NCBI GenBank assembly: GCA_021793195.1 | Contig: JAJYTG010000004.1 | Coordinates: 1-55,884, forward strand | DNA: 55,884 nt | Direction: 5' to 3' | DNA from: Pseudomonadota bacterium | Lineage (GTDB): Bacteria > Pseudomonadota > Gammaproteobacteria > Xanthomonadales > Rhodanobacteraceae | Part shown: piece by piece, positions 7,721 through 16,656 of the stretch | Layout of the letters: each line of letters starts with the position of its first letter | Numbering within the stretch: position 1 is the first letter of the stretch | Position numbers and translations under genes: made by a program | Notes under the pieces: model-generated | The model's input: the letters and a program-made list of their open reading frames with translations, nothing else | Database searches by the model: none | Told to the model about the DNA's origin: nothing

Positions 7721-8116
7721 TCATGGCAGGCGGGCGGATCGACCTTGCGCCGCGAGCAAGGCGACCGCTTTTTGATCGAACGATACGAAGGTTTCACCGC
7801 CGAGCCATTGACCCTCGAACGCGATCACGCCATCGGCGAAGTCGCCCCCGGCTTCGAGTACGGCCAGACCGGCTTCAGCGGCTGGCCGGTTCGTTTCCGT
7901 ATTGGCCGCATCAAGCAATGCCCGGATCGCACCGGCCACGTCCGCGGGGGTGAAGCCGTACACACGACGCAGCACCCAGACGAACTCGCATAAACATGGC
8001 AGCGCGACCGCGATCAGGTCGGCATTCAGCAGCAGCTTGGCGGCAAGCTTCGCTTGCTTGGCATCATCGCGCACGACAGCGCGAACCAGCACATTGGTGT
8101 CGACGGCGACCTTCAC
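7721..8116 (-). CDS. PIN-domain toxin, VapC-like
   Basis: A 131-residue PIN-domain protein. Acidic metal-binding residues are visible at Asp6 (VAVDTNVLVR), Glu44 (LCEFVWVL), about Asp92-Asp95 (GGDFADGVIA) and Asp114 (FVSFDQKA). These are the four positions expected of VapC ribonucleases that cut tRNA or rRNA. The start overlaps the upstream AbrB-type gene by 4 bases, so the two are translated together as a VapBC pair. Confidence 0.85.
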   Translation of the reverse strand: MKVAVDTNVLVRAVVRDDAKQAKLAAKLLLNADLIAVALPCLCEFVWVLRRVYGFTPADVAGAIRALLDAANTETNRPAAEAGLAVLEAGGDFADGVIAFEGQWLGGETFVSFDQKAVALLAAQGRSARLP

Positions 8117-8364
8117 TTGCGGCCCGCCCAGCCCATTGCCGTGGCCTCGTTGATTTCATCGATGCTGGCAACCTTTGCTGTCCGCCCGGCCAGCAGACCG
8201 ACAAAACCCGCCATCGACCCGGCAGGCCGGGCTGCTTTCAATGCGGCGCGGCCATCGGGCAGCAAGTCCAGCTCGATCTTCTCCCCTGGCTTGATGCCAA
8301 GGTGTTGCAGCACATCTTTCCGAAAGGTGACTTGCCCCCGTGCAGTAACGGTCAATGTGGTCAT
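8113..8364 (-). CDS. AbrB/MazE-type antitoxin of the VapC pair
   Basis: An 83-residue protein opening MTTLTVTARGQVTFRKDVLQ, a swapped-hairpin AbrB DNA-binding domain. The C-terminal part (ASIDEINEATAMGW) would wrap the toxin. The frame is open up to 8409, but I chose the ATG at 8364: it has a GAGGA ribosome-binding sequence about 8 bases upstream, and the longer start would lie inside the palindromic operator. It overlaps vapC by 4 bases. As in related pairs, the antitoxin with toxin probably represses its own promoter. Confidence 0.85.
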   Translation of the reverse strand: MTTLTVTARGQVTFRKDVLQHLGIKPGEKIELDLLPDGRAALKAARPAGSMAGFVGLLAGRTAKVASIDEINEATAMGWAGRK

Positions 8365-8396
8365 GGCGACGTCCTCGGGTTGCGGCTTGCACGCAA

Positions 8397-8418
8397 TGTA
8401 ATGTAACATTGCATTACA
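8397..8418. promoter_or_regulatory. Probable operator of the VapBC-type operon
   Basis: A perfect inverted repeat, TGTAATG-N8-CATTACA, lies 33-54 bases upstream of the antitoxin start. Its central part (TAACATTG) and both flanks are A/T-rich compared with the surroundings. Its position suits autorepression by the AbrB-type antitoxin and toxin complex. Confidence 0.65.
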
Positions 8419-8828
8419 TTCAAGTTCTCGCCCGTTCGCCGCGGGATCGTCGCGTTGGCTTCGCTGTCCCTGTCACGGTCATCAAGACAACAGGCGTCGT
8501 TCGCTGCGATCAGCCTCGTGGGCTCGATCCTGGCGCGCGCAATGCGGCGATCGGTGTCGAGCGCGTATGACGCACTTCATTAGCAGGCGATGCACAGGGC
8601 GACGCCGCAAGGGCACTGGGTGGGGTTGTCTGCAACCAAATGACGCATGCCTGCTACAGACAAGCATGGGGCTCTCTGACATCATTGGCACGTTTTGATG
8701 CCGGCCCCGCCTCCGCAGCGCAGCGCCATCCGCAGGGCCTGCCCGGTTTCGGCACAGTCGCGACCAATACGAGCGGCACCGGACCCTCCGCGCCTGCGGA
8801 AGGCCACCGGTCCGACAGGGGAATAGAC
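8419..8828. other. Intergenic region ahead of the EPS operon
   Basis: About 410 bases between the divergent antitoxin operon and the dehydrogenase gene, with no supported gene. It probably carries the promoter of the plus-strand EPS genes, but I cannot see a good -35/-10 pair. It has an inverted repeat (TTGTCTG at 8626-8632, CAGACAA at 8657-8663, 24 bases apart). TGGCACGTTTTGATGC near 8688 resembles a sigma-54 site but has wrong spacing. Confidence 0.5.
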
Positions 8829-10106
8829 ATGCAGGATCTGCAGGGCGCCACCATTGCCGTCATCGGTCTCGGCTACGTCGGACTGCCACTGGCGGTCGAG
8901 TTCGGCAAGCGCTATGACACCGTCGGTTTCGACATCAACGCCGCCCGCATCGACGAATTGCGCGGCGGACGCGACGGCACGCTCGAGGTCGACGCCGTGG
9001 ATCTGGCCTCAGCCAAGCACCTCAGCTACAGCACCTGTCTCGACGACCTGCGCTGCTGCACGGTGTTCATCGTCACCGTGCCCACGCCCATCGATGCCGC
9101 GAAACGGCCCGACCTCACCCCGCTGCAGCGCGCCAGCGAAACGCTGGGCAAGGTGCTCAAGCCCGGCGACACGGTGGTGTACGAGTCGACGGTCTATCCG
9201 GGTTGCACCGAGGAAGTCTGCGTGCCGATCCTGGCGCGGGCCTCGGGTCTTGCCTTCAACCGTGACTTCTTCGTCGGCTACAGCCCCGAGCGCATCAACC
9301 CCGGCGACAAGCAGCATCGGCTGCCCGGCATCCTCAAGGTGACCTCCGGCTCGACGCCCAAGACCGCCGATTTCATCGACCGGCTGTACGGCTCGATCAT
9401 CACCGCCGGCACGCACAAAGCCAGCAGCATCAAGGTGGCCGAGGCCGCCAAGGTCATCGAGAACACGCAGCGCGACCTCAACATCGCCTTGGTCAACGAC
9501 CTCGCCATTCTGTTCAACCGACTCGGCATCGACACGCTGGAAGTGCTGCAGGCGGCGGGCACAAAGTGGAACTTCCTGCCGTTCCGCCCGGGCCTAGTCG
9601 GCGGCCACTGCATCAGCGTCGACCCCTACTACCTCACGCACAAGGCGCAGGAGGTCGGCCACCACCCGGATGTGATCCTCGCCGGGCGCCGCACCAACGA
9701 CGGCATGGGCCCGTACATCGCCACCGAGGTGATCCGCCTAATGGTGCGCAAGGGCATCAACCCGGTCAACGCGCGCATCCTGGTGCTGGGATTGGCGTTC
9801 AAGGAGAACTGCCCGGACCTGCGCAATACCCGCGTCGTCGACATCGTTCAGGTGCTGCACGGCTACAAGGCCCGGGTCGACGTGCACGACCCCTGGGTGG
9901 ACGCCGACGAGGCCGCGCACGAGTACGGCATCCGGCCGCTGGCATCCCCAGCGGCAGGCAGCTATGACGCCATCGTGCTGGCCGTCGCGCACCAGCAGTT
10001 CGCCGCGCTGGGCGCCACCGGCGTGCGCGCCTTCGGCAAGCCCGCAGCGGTGGTCTACGACGTCAAGTCGATGCTGCCGCGCGAGACGGTCGACGGACGC
10101 CTGTGA
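8829..10106 (+). CDS. UDP-N-acetylhexosamine 6-dehydrogenase (TviB/WbpO type)
   Basis: A 425-residue UDP-sugar dehydrogenase that would oxidise C6 of UDP-GlcNAc or UDP-GalNAc to a uronic acid using two NAD+. The Rossmann motif is [15 protein letters not shown] (G13-x-G15-x-x-G18), and the catalytic cysteine is Cys261 in [12 protein letters not shown]. The central helix with E-N-T-Q-R-D-L-N is typical of the TviB/WbpO branch. I chose the ATG at 8829 because AGGGGAA precedes it at good spacing; the frame is open much further upstream. Its stop overlaps the epimerase start. With that epimerase it predicts UDP-N-acetylgalactosaminuronic acid as an EPS precursor. TviB and WbpO cannot be told apart here. 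Confidence 0.9.
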   Translation: MQDLQGATIAVIGLGYVGLPLAVEFGKRYDTVGFDINAARIDELRGGRDGTLEVDAVDLASAKHLSYSTCLDDLRCCTVFIVTVPTPIDAAKRPDLTPLQRASETLGKVLKPGDTVVYESTVYPGCTEEVCVPILARASGLAFNRDFFVGYSPERINPGDKQHRLPGILKVTSGSTPKTADFIDRLYGSIITAGTHKASSIKVAEAAKVIENTQRDLNIALVNDLAILFNRLGIDTLEVLQAAGTKWNFLPFRPGLVGGHCISVDPYYLTHKAQEVGHHPDVILAGRRTNDGMGPYIATEVIRLMVRKGINPVNARILVLGLAFKENCPDLRNTRVVDIVQVLHGYKARVDVHDPWVDADEAAHEYGIRPLASPAAGSYDAIVLAVAHQQFAALGATGVRAFGKPAAVVYDVKSMLPRETVDGRL

Positions 10107-11158
10107 TGGACATGATCGCCTCTTCACTGCCGCCGGCCCTGCAGGCACGGCTCCGCGCCGGACCCGCACCGTGGCTGGTGACCGGCGCCGCGGGCTTCAT
10201 CGGCTCCAACCTGGTCGAGGCACTGCTGGTGCTGGACCAGCGGGTCGTGGGGCTGGACAACTTCGCCACCGGCTACCTGGCCAACCTGGACGAGGTGCGG
10301 CAACGCGTCGGCGCCAACGCTTGGGCACGCTTCCACTTCGTCGAAGGCGACATCCGCAACATCGACGACTGCCGCACTGCCTGCACGGGCATCCGCCACG
10401 TGCTGCACCAGGCAGCGCTGGGCTCGGTGCCGCGCTCCATCGAGGATCCGCTGACTACGCATGCGGTGAACGCCGCCGGCTTCGTCAACATGCTTGCCGC
10501 GGCGCGCGATGCCGGCGCGGCCAGCTTCACCTATGCGGCATCGAGTTCGACCTACGGCGACGAGCCCACGCTGCCCAAGGTCGAGGACCGCATCGGGCGC
10601 CCGCTGTCGCCCTACGCAGCGACCAAGCTGTTCAACGAGATCGACGCCGAGGTCTTTTCCCGCTGCTACGGCTTCAAGACCATCGGCCTGCGCTATTTCA
10701 ACGTGTTCGGACCGCGCCAGGATCCGGATGGCGCCTATGCCGCGGTAATCCCGCAGTGGATCGCCACGATGATCCGCGGCGACGAGGTGTTCATCAACGG
10801 CGACGGCTCGACCTCGCGCGATTTCTGCTTCATCGCGAACGCCGTGCAGGCCAACCTGCTCGCGGCCCTGGCCCCCGACGCACACCGCGATCAGGTCTAC
10901 AACGTGGCTGTCGGGCAGCGCACCAGCCTCAACACCCTGTTCGACACGCTGGCGGTACAACTGGCCCGGCACGGCATGCCGTACGCGCGACGACCGACCT
11001 ACCGCGACTTCCGCGCCGGCGACGTGCTGCATTCGCTGGCGGACATCCGCAAGGCGGCACAGCGGCTCGGCTATGCGCCGTCGCACAACCTGCATGACGG
11101 CCTCGACGCGGCCATGCCCTGGTACCTGCAAAGCGTCTGCCCGCGCGGCAGCCGCTGA
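10106..11158 (+). CDS. UDP-N-acetylhexosamine(uronic acid) C4-epimerase (TviC/WbpP type)
   Basis: A 350-residue extended short-chain dehydrogenase/reductase. NAD binds at [11 protein letters not shown] (T26 to S34). The active site has the Ser of [10 protein letters not shown] and the Y-x3-K of SPYAATK. The run [12 protein letters not shown] is typical of WbpP/TviC enzymes, which interconvert UDP-GlcNAc(A) and UDP-GalNAc(A). The preferred ATG at 10106 shares one base with the dehydrogenase stop; a GTG directly before it is an alternative. Paired with the dehydrogenase it should give UDP-GalNAcA, the precursor known from Vi antigen and some O-antigens. Confidence 0.9.
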   Translation: MDMIASSLPPALQARLRAGPAPWLVTGAAGFIGSNLVEALLVLDQRVVGLDNFATGYLANLDEVRQRVGANAWARFHFVEGDIRNIDDCRTACTGIRHVLHQAALGSVPRSIEDPLTTHAVNAAGFVNMLAAARDAGAASFTYAASSSTYGDEPTLPKVEDRIGRPLSPYAATKLFNEIDAEVFSRCYGFKTIGLRYFNVFGPRQDPDGAYAAVIPQWIATMIRGDEVFINGDGSTSRDFCFIANAVQANLLAALAPDAHRDQVYNVAVGQRTSLNTLFDTLAVQLARHGMPYARRPTYRDFRAGDVLHSLADIRKAAQRLGYAPSHNLHDGLDAAMPWYLQSVCPRGSR

Positions 11159-11192
11159 GCCGCCGTCGGACCCCGACGCCCCGCCCCGCCCC

Positions 11193-11957
11193 ATGTCCGG
11201 GCTCGCTCCCGCTGTCAATGTCTTCGAGCGGAACCTCCGTCAAGCCCTGGTGCGGCAAGGGTTCGCCCCGCCCACGGGCACGGAAGTCTGCGTCGTCCTG
11301 TTCGACGCCACGCACAGCGCGGACCGCGCGGCCGAAGCGGCCGGGCTGCTCGACGCGGCCGAGGGACATCGCGCCGCGCGCTTCCGCTTCGCCCGCGACC
11401 ACACGGCCTATGTCCTGGCCCATGCCTTCTGGCGGACCGTTCTTGGGACCTGCCTCGAGTGCCCGGGCAAGCGCGTCCCGCTGGGTGCGACGGCCAGTGG
11501 CCAGCCCCGGCTACCGGGTACCGGCCTGTCCAGCAGTCTCAGCCACAGTGACCACTGGGTGACGATGGCAGTCACCCGGCAGGCGACCGTGGGGATCGAC
11601 ATCGAGCCGTTTCCGTCAGGCGTCCCGCTGGACGATCTCGTTGCGCGCTTCTGCACGCCGGGCGAAACCGCCGCCCTGGCGACACTGTCATCCCCCCAGC
11701 TTGCGTGGGCTGCGCTGTCGCTGTGGACGCGCAAGGAAGCGCTGCTGAAGGCCTGGGGCACGGGACTGCGCACCGACCCGGCGACCTTTAGCGCCCCCAC
11801 CGGAAGCCCGATCGCATCGCCTGCCTGCGGCGATGATGCCCCCGTGTGCCATGTCCGCGACCTCACGCTGCCCGCGCCGCTCGTGGGCGCCTTAGCAACG
11901 CCCCGGCCCGAGGGACCGGACCGGCTGTACGCCGTGGACGTCCCCACGATCGGCTAA
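11193..11957 (+). CDS. Sfp-type 4'-phosphopantetheinyl transferase
   Basis: A 254-residue enzyme that moves 4'-phosphopantetheine from CoA to a serine of carrier domains. It has the signature residues GIDIEP (Gly134, Asp136, Glu138) and W-x2-K-E-A-x2-K (Trp178, Lys181, Glu182, Lys186), plus SLSHSD near 115-120. The frame is open from 11073 inside the epimerase gene. I chose the ATG at 11193 because the upstream part is low-complexity read-through. EPS operons do not normally carry such a gene. Here it should activate the carrier domains of the PKS-NRPS (19.6-43 kb) and perhaps the ACP at 47882, which ties the two operons together. Confidence 0.9.
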   Translation: MSGLAPAVNVFERNLRQALVRQGFAPPTGTEVCVVLFDATHSADRAAEAAGLLDAAEGHRAARFRFARDHTAYVLAHAFWRTVLGTCLECPGKRVPLGATASGQPRLPGTGLSSSLSHSDHWVTMAVTRQATVGIDIEPFPSGVPLDDLVARFCTPGETAALATLSSPQLAWAALSLWTRKEALLKAWGTGLRTDPATFSAPTGSPIASPACGDDAPVCHVRDLTLPAPLVGALATPRPEGPDRLYAVDVPTIG

Positions 11958-12067
11958 CACCAGCGTCAGGAGTGGTGTCGATGCAATGTGCGCCTGCGCA
12001 TTGGCCGTGGAATTGCTGTGCCTGTACCGGCTGTGCTCCTAGCGAAGACATAATATCGACACAAAAA

Positions 12068-12083
12068 TGTGATGGACATCACT
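12068..12083. promoter_or_regulatory. CRP/Clp-like binding site upstream of the sugar transferase
   Basis: TGTGATGGACATCACT matches the CRP-family consensus TGTGA-N6-TCACA at 9 of the 10 defined positions, flanked by AAAAA on the left. It lies about 70 bases before the sugar transferase start, in the 196-base gap after the phosphopantetheinyl transferase. In xanthomonads the CRP homologue Clp controls EPS genes. I cannot place a matching promoter, so activation versus repression is open. Confidence 0.55.
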
Positions 12084-12153
12084 GGATGTGTCTGCTAACT
12101 TTTCAGGCCGCACTTCGATGGCACGGAGCCGAAGCAACAGGGGGAAGGGCTGG

Positions 12154-13554
12154 ATGGTCAGCATGATTCGCAAGCAGGCGCTGCGCCTGCTTGTTTTCCG
12201 CGCGCTCTGCGCATTCGCGCTTCTCGGCCTCTCGCTGTATGCGGCCGTCATCCTGCGCTATTACGGCGACGCCTACGAGATCGCCAAGTTCCAAGCCGGC
12301 CTCGGAGCACGCGTGCTCGTGTTCGCCATCGCACCGATGCTGGGCATGGTGGCACTCGGACAATACCAGTTGCAGACCCGCAGCACCTGGTTCGGCATCC
12401 TGGCGCGCCAGGCTGTCGGATTCGCCCTAGGCGGCCTGTTGCTGGTGGTCGTCTACTACGCGGTACCGGCGGCCTACATCGGACGCGGCGTTTTGGGCAT
12501 CGCGCTGCTGCTGGGCTTCGTCCTGGTCACCGCATTCCACATTCTCTTCATGCACCTGACCGAGACCGAATCGCTGAAGCGGCGCGTGCTCATCCTCGGC
12601 GCCGGGATCCGCGCATCGCAGCTCATGTCGCTGGTGCGCGAGGAAGCGGACCGCCTAGGTTTCCGCATCGTCGGCTTCCTGCCCTGCCAAGGCGAGGCTC
12701 CAGCCGTCTCCGACGGCCGGGTGCTGGAGCCGAGCTTGCCGCTGCACGTGATTGCGCAGCGCGAGCAGATCGATGAGATCGTGGTAGCCGTGGATGACCG
12801 GCGCGGCAGCCTGCCGATGGAGGCCCTGCTGGGGTGTCGCCAACTGGGCATCGACATCTCCGACATGACCACGTTTTTCGAGCTGGAGTCCGGCCGGCTG
12901 CAGCTCTCATTCACCGATCCCTCCTGGCTCGTCTTCTCGGGGGGATTCAATGCCACACCGCTGTGCAGGTTCAGCAAGCGCTGCTTCGACCTCGGCGTCG
13001 CCGCGTTGGTGATGCTGCTGACCTGGCCGCTGATGCTGCTGGTTGCGCTCGCCATCCGCCTCGAGTCGGGTTCCGGCCAGCCCATCCTGTACACGCAGGA
13101 ACGGGTCGGCGCTCTGGGACGCACCTTCAAGCTGTACAAGTTCCGCAGCATGCACACCGACGCCGAAAAGGACGGCGTCGCCCGATGGGCACGGCAGAAC
13201 GACGACCGGGTCACGCGCACCGGGCATTTCATCCGCAAGACGCGCCTGGACGAGTTGCCGCAGCTCTGGAACGTGCTCAAGGGCGAGATGAGCCTCATTG
13301 GCCCGCGCCCGGAGCGCCCGCAGTTCGTGGCTGACCTCAGCCACAAGCTGCGCTACTACAGCCTGCGTCATTGTCTGAAGCCGGGCCTCGCGGGATGGGC
13401 GCAGTTGCGCTACCCCTACGGCGCATCCGATGAGGATGCCGCAGAGAAACTCAAGTACGACCTGTACTACGTCAAAAACCACAACATCCTGTTCGACTTC
13501 CTGATCCTGGTCCAGACGGTCGAAGTCGTCCTCTTCGGACGGGATGCACGCTGA
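12154..13554 (+). CDS. Polyprenyl-phosphate sugar-1-phosphate transferase, EPS-initiating (XrtA/PEP-CTERM-associated type)
   Basis: A 466-residue membrane protein that would start EPS synthesis by moving a sugar-1-phosphate from a UDP-sugar to undecaprenyl phosphate. The N-terminal third has about five membrane helices. A Rossmann-like middle (RRVLILGAGIRASQLM) follows. The C-terminal catalytic part begins near CRFSKRCFDLGVAAL and includes LYKFRSMHTDAEKDG, IRKTRLDELPQLWNVLKGEM and SLIGPRPERP. The ending VEVVLFGRDAR is the form seen in the exosortase-associated subfamily. AGGGGGAAGGG precedes the ATG at 12154, and 12163 is an alternative start. Its own upstream gap with a CRP-like box suggests a separate promoter. 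Confidence 0.9.
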   Translation: MVSMIRKQALRLLVFRALCAFALLGLSLYAAVILRYYGDAYEIAKFQAGLGARVLVFAIAPMLGMVALGQYQLQTRSTWFGILARQAVGFALGGLLLVVVYYAVPAAYIGRGVLGIALLLGFVLVTAFHILFMHLTETESLKRRVLILGAGIRASQLMSLVREEADRLGFRIVGFLPCQGEAPAVSDGRVLEPSLPLHVIAQREQIDEIVVAVDDRRGSLPMEALLGCRQLGIDISDMTTFFELESGRLQLSFTDPSWLVFSGGFNATPLCRFSKRCFDLGVAALVMLLTWPLMLLVALAIRLESGSGQPILYTQERVGALGRTFKLYKFRSMHTDAEKDGVARWARQNDDRVTRTGHFIRKTRLDELPQLWNVLKGEMSLIGPRPERPQFVADLSHKLRYYSLRHCLKPGLAGWAQLRYPYGASDEDAAEKLKYDLYYVKNHNILFDFLILVQTVEVVLFGRDAR

Positions 13555-13639
13555 TGCGTCCCCTGAGTTCCGCTGCTGTCCGGCGGCTGCCGCGCATAGC
13601 GGCGGACGGTCCCTCCCTGCATCCTGCCAAGGGTCGATC

Positions 13640-14263
13640 ATGAAAGCTCTCGCAACTACCATCGTGCTGTCGTTGCTGCTCTTGCTGACCGCGTGTTCCA
13701 CGACGCCTGCCGTCCAAGACATGCCGCACTTCAACTCCGACAAGGAAGCCGTGAAGGCCTACCGCATCGGCGTCGATGACCAACTCCAGATCAACGTCTG
13801 GGACAACCCGCAACTCAACGTCAACGAGCCGGTCCTGCCCGATGGCAAGATCTCCGTGCCGCTGATCGGCGACGTGCAGGCCGGTGGCCGCACGCCCGAG
13901 GAAGTCGCCAAGGACATCAAGGACCGGCTCAAGGCATATGTCCGCGATCCGCAAGTCGTGGTCATCGTCACGGACCTGCGCAGCCACCAGTACCTGTTGC
14001 GCGTCCGCGTCACCGGCGCCGTGCGCACGCCGGTGTCACTGCCCTATCGCCAGGGGATGACCGTGCTGGACGCCGTACTCGCCGCCGGCGGCACGACCGA
14101 ATTCGCCAACGCCAACGACACCATGCTGTACCGCAAGAACCAGTCCGGCGAGGTGAAGTCCTATCCCGTGCACCTCGGCAACATCCTCCAGCAGGGCCGG
14201 CTAAAGACCGACTATCCGCTGGAGCCCGGCGACATCATCACCGTTCCGATGCGGTCTTTCTGA
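13640..14263 (+). CDS. Wza-like polysaccharide export lipoprotein
   Basis: A 207-residue outer-membrane lipoprotein forming, or contributing to, the EPS export channel. A signal peptide ends in the lipobox LLTAC, with Cys19 as the lipidated residue. The Poly_export domain follows (YRIGVDDQLQINVWDNPQLN, PDGKISVPLIGDV, DIKDRLKAYVRDPQV), then a SLBB-type segment (VTGAVRTPVSLPYRQGMTV). It is shorter than E. coli Wza, as is usual in exosortase-type loci. An open frame extends upstream to 13544, but only the ATG at 13640 gives a signal peptide. The chain-length gene starts 3 bases after its stop. Confidence 0.9.
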   Translation: MKALATTIVLSLLLLLTACSTTPAVQDMPHFNSDKEAVKAYRIGVDDQLQINVWDNPQLNVNEPVLPDGKISVPLIGDVQAGGRTPEEVAKDIKDRLKAYVRDPQVVVIVTDLRSHQYLLRVRVTGAVRTPVSLPYRQGMTVLDAVLAAGGTTEFANANDTMLYRKNQSGEVKSYPVHLGNILQQGRLKTDYPLEPGDIITVPMRSF

Positions 14264-14265
14264 CG

Positions 14266-15852
14266 ATGAACGCGAAACAGCCTTCCCTGCGCTTCGCGCT
14301 TCCCAACGTTTCGAGTCCCATCGACGCCATGCTGCCGGTGGTCCTGGCTGAGGCCCGCCGGCGCATGGTCCCGCTGGTGATGCTCGCCGCCGGCATCGCA
14401 TTGCTCGGGCTGGTGCTCGGCCTGCTCTGGCCGAAGAAGTACGAGGCCTCGACGACCATCCTCGTGCAGGAGAGCAGCATCATCACGCCGCTGATGCGCG
14501 GCGTCGCCACACCCACCGGCACCAAGGACCGTGCTGACATCGCGCGCGACGTGATCTTCAGCCGCGAGGTGATGAACGACATTCTCGCCACCGGGGGATG
14601 GATGGAGACCCATCCCTCGGCAATCGCGCAGGATCGCATCATCGAGGGCATCGAGGCACGCACGCGGGTCAAGTTCACGCACGGCAACCTGATCACGATC
14701 AGCTACTACGACTCGAACGCGCGGCGCGCGTACGAGGTCACGCGCGAGTTCGCCCAGCTGTTCATCAGCGAGAGTCTGGCATCGAAGCAGCGCGAGAGCC
14801 GTGACGCCTACGAATTCATCAACAATCAGGTCGAGGCCTACCGCGGGAAGCTGACTGAGATCGAGAACAACCTCAAGGTCTTCCGCGAGCGCCACCCGGA
14901 CACCAGCCCAGGCAGCGGCGCTGCCACCACAGTACGCATCAGCCAGCTGCGTTCGGATATCGAGAACGCCCGCATCAAGCTGACCGAGGAGCAGTCGCAG
15001 GCGACTTCGCTGCGCGCCCAGCTGTCCGGCGAATCCGAGGTGACCGCCGTGCAGACCGCCCAAGGCGTGTACCAGGCACAGATCGCCGAACTGCAGGCGC
15101 ACCTCGACAAACTGCTGCTGACCTATACCAACGACTACCCCGATGTCGTCCGCACACGGCACGAGATCCGGGACCTGCAGCAACTGCTGGCACAAGCGCA
15201 GAATGCGAAGCGACAGCAGGAAGCGAGCGGCCCGCCCACGGCGTTGGGCGGGCATGCGGTCCGGTTCAATCCCCTCTACCAGGACCTCAAGAACCAGCAG
15301 TCGGCGCTGCAGAGCAGCATCGCGGCGACGCAGGCGCGCATCGCCGCGAGCGAGCAGTTGCTGCAGACCGAGATCGACCGCAGCAAGCGCATCGCCAGCG
15401 CCGACAACGCCGCAGCCGAACTGACACGCAACTATCAGGTCGACCAGACCATCTACCAAGACCTGCTGACCCGCCGCGAGAACGCGCGCGTGTCCATGAA
15501 CCTCGATGCCGAGCACCGCGGCCTGACCTTCCAGATCCAGAACCCCGCGAGAATACCGCTGATGCCGTCCGGGCTGCGCTTCTTCCACTTCGGACTGGCC
15601 GGCATCTTCCTCGCGTTCGCCGTGCCCATCGGCGTGCTCTTCGGCATCGCGCGCTTCGATCCCAGGATCCGTTCCACCGAAAAGCTGGAGCTGGCCGCCG
15701 GTCAGGCCGTGCTGGCCGTGATCCCGTTCTATCCAACGCAGCAGGACCAGCACCGCGCGCGCATGCAGCGCACCCTCGCGGCTTCCGCCGTGGCGGTCGT
15801 GATCCTCGCCTACCTGACTGTCTTCTGGCTTCGCCACAAGGGGCTCGCATGA
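14266..15852 (+). CDS. GNVR/Wzz-type chain-length determinant
   Basis: A 528-residue polysaccharide co-polymerase of the inner membrane, which governs chain length and links synthesis to the export lipoprotein. A first membrane helix lies near 35-55 (MLAAGIALLGLVLGLLW). A long, largely coiled-coil periplasmic part runs to about 430. Two hydrophobic segments follow near 440-465 and 505-522. The GNVR-like region contains YQVDQTIYQDLLTRRENARV. There is no kinase domain of its own; a separate CpsD-like gene follows with a 4-base ATGA overlap. Gene order matches exosortase A-type EPS loci. Confidence 0.88.
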   Translation: MNAKQPSLRFALPNVSSPIDAMLPVVLAEARRRMVPLVMLAAGIALLGLVLGLLWPKKYEASTTILVQESSIITPLMRGVATPTGTKDRADIARDVIFSREVMNDILATGGWMETHPSAIAQDRIIEGIEARTRVKFTHGNLITISYYDSNARRAYEVTREFAQLFISESLASKQRESRDAYEFINNQVEAYRGKLTEIENNLKVFRERHPDTSPGSGAATTVRISQLRSDIENARIKLTEEQSQATSLRAQLSGESEVTAVQTAQGVYQAQIAELQAHLDKLLLTYTNDYPDVVRTRHEIRDLQQLLAQAQNAKRQQEASGPPTALGGHAVRFNPLYQDLKNQQSALQSSIAATQARIAASEQLLQTEIDRSKRIASADNAAAELTRNYQVDQTIYQDLLTRRENARVSMNLDAEHRGLTFQIQNPARIPLMPSGLRFFHFGLAGIFLAFAVPIGVLFGIARFDPRIRSTEKLELAAGQAVLAVIPFYPTQQDQHRARMQRTLAASAVAVVILAYLTVFWLRHKGLA

Positions 15853-16631
15853 GCAGTGCGAACGAAATCAACCCGGGTCTCCCGGATTCCCCCATCCCCG
15901 CTGCGGACAGCGCGGAGGCCCATTTCCTGCGCCAGGCGTCCACTTCGCACTCCATCGCGCTGATGGAGGAGAGCGCCACACTCGGAGCCGACGAGTTGGA
16001 GTCGCAACGGCTCATCCACCGCGGCAATCCGATCCGCAAATACACCGATATCTTCCGGGAAATCCGCACGCGGCTGCTTGAAAGCACGGGTGCGCGCAAC
16101 TTCATCACCCTGGTGGTATCGGCCAGCCCGGGATCGGGCGCGAGCTTCGTGGCACGCAACCTTGCCGCGGCCTTCGCGCTGGACGAGGCGAAGACCAGCC
16201 TGCTGGTCGACTGCAACCTGCGCCACCCGGCGCAACACATCGCCCTGGGCGTCGATCTGGTCAATGGCGGCCTCAGCGATTTCCTCGACCACCCCTCGAT
16301 GGGCTTGGCCTCGGTGCTGTACCAGACCGGCATCAAGCGGCTGCGCCTGCTGCCCGCGGGCAACGCACGCGAGAACCGTAGCGAGTACTTCACCTCGTTC
16401 CGCATGCGCGGCGTGCTGGATTCGTTGCGTTCGCGCTATCCGGACCGTTACATCTTGCTGGATGGGCCGACGATCAAGGGCTCCCCTGATGCCCGTATCC
16501 TCTCGGACCTCGCCGACTATGTGCTCATCGTCGCAGGCTACGGCCGGGATACGCCCAAGGCGATCAGCCAAGCGGTGGCCAACTTCGACCCGGCCAAGCT
16601 GGCCGGGGTGGTCTTCAACCACGCACCATGA
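15849..16631 (+). CDS. CpsD/CapB-like chain-length ATPase with a degenerate Walker A motif
   Basis: A 260-residue cytoplasmic P-loop protein of the bacterial tyrosine-kinase (BY-kinase) family, which normally phosphorylates its own tyrosine tail and so modulates the chain-length protein. Walker A' (LLVDCNLRHP, Asp121) is present. Walker A reads SASPGSGASF, so the lysine expected at position 98 (usually PGEGKS) is Ala98. The C-terminus ends GVVFNHAP with no tyrosine cluster. Both changes argue against normal kinase activity. It is translationally coupled to the chain-length gene. A regulatory pseudokinase is my inference; a sequence error is unlikely since the frame is intact. Confidence 0.8.
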   Translation: MSSANEINPGLPDSPIPAADSAEAHFLRQASTSHSIALMEESATLGADELESQRLIHRGNPIRKYTDIFREIRTRLLESTGARNFITLVVSASPGSGASFVARNLAAAFALDEAKTSLLVDCNLRHPAQHIALGVDLVNGGLSDFLDHPSMGLASVLYQTGIKRLRLLPAGNARENRSEYFTSFRMRGVLDSLRSRYPDRYILLDGPTIKGSPDARILSDLADYVLIVAGYGRDTPKAISQAVANFDPAKLAGVVFNHAP

Positions 16632-16656
16632 GCCGGGCCACACCGAGGGGGCTTTC

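Noticed and set aside
8688-8703. Possible sigma-54 promoter TGGCACGTTTTGATGC before the EPS operon
   Set aside because: The -24 GG and -12 GC are 11 rather than 10 bases apart, a spacing that sigma-54 does not normally tolerate.
14212-15837. Long minus-strand open frame opposite the chain-length gene
   Set aside because: It mirrors a well-recognised gene on the plus strand, has no domain signature, and long antisense frames are common at this G/C content.
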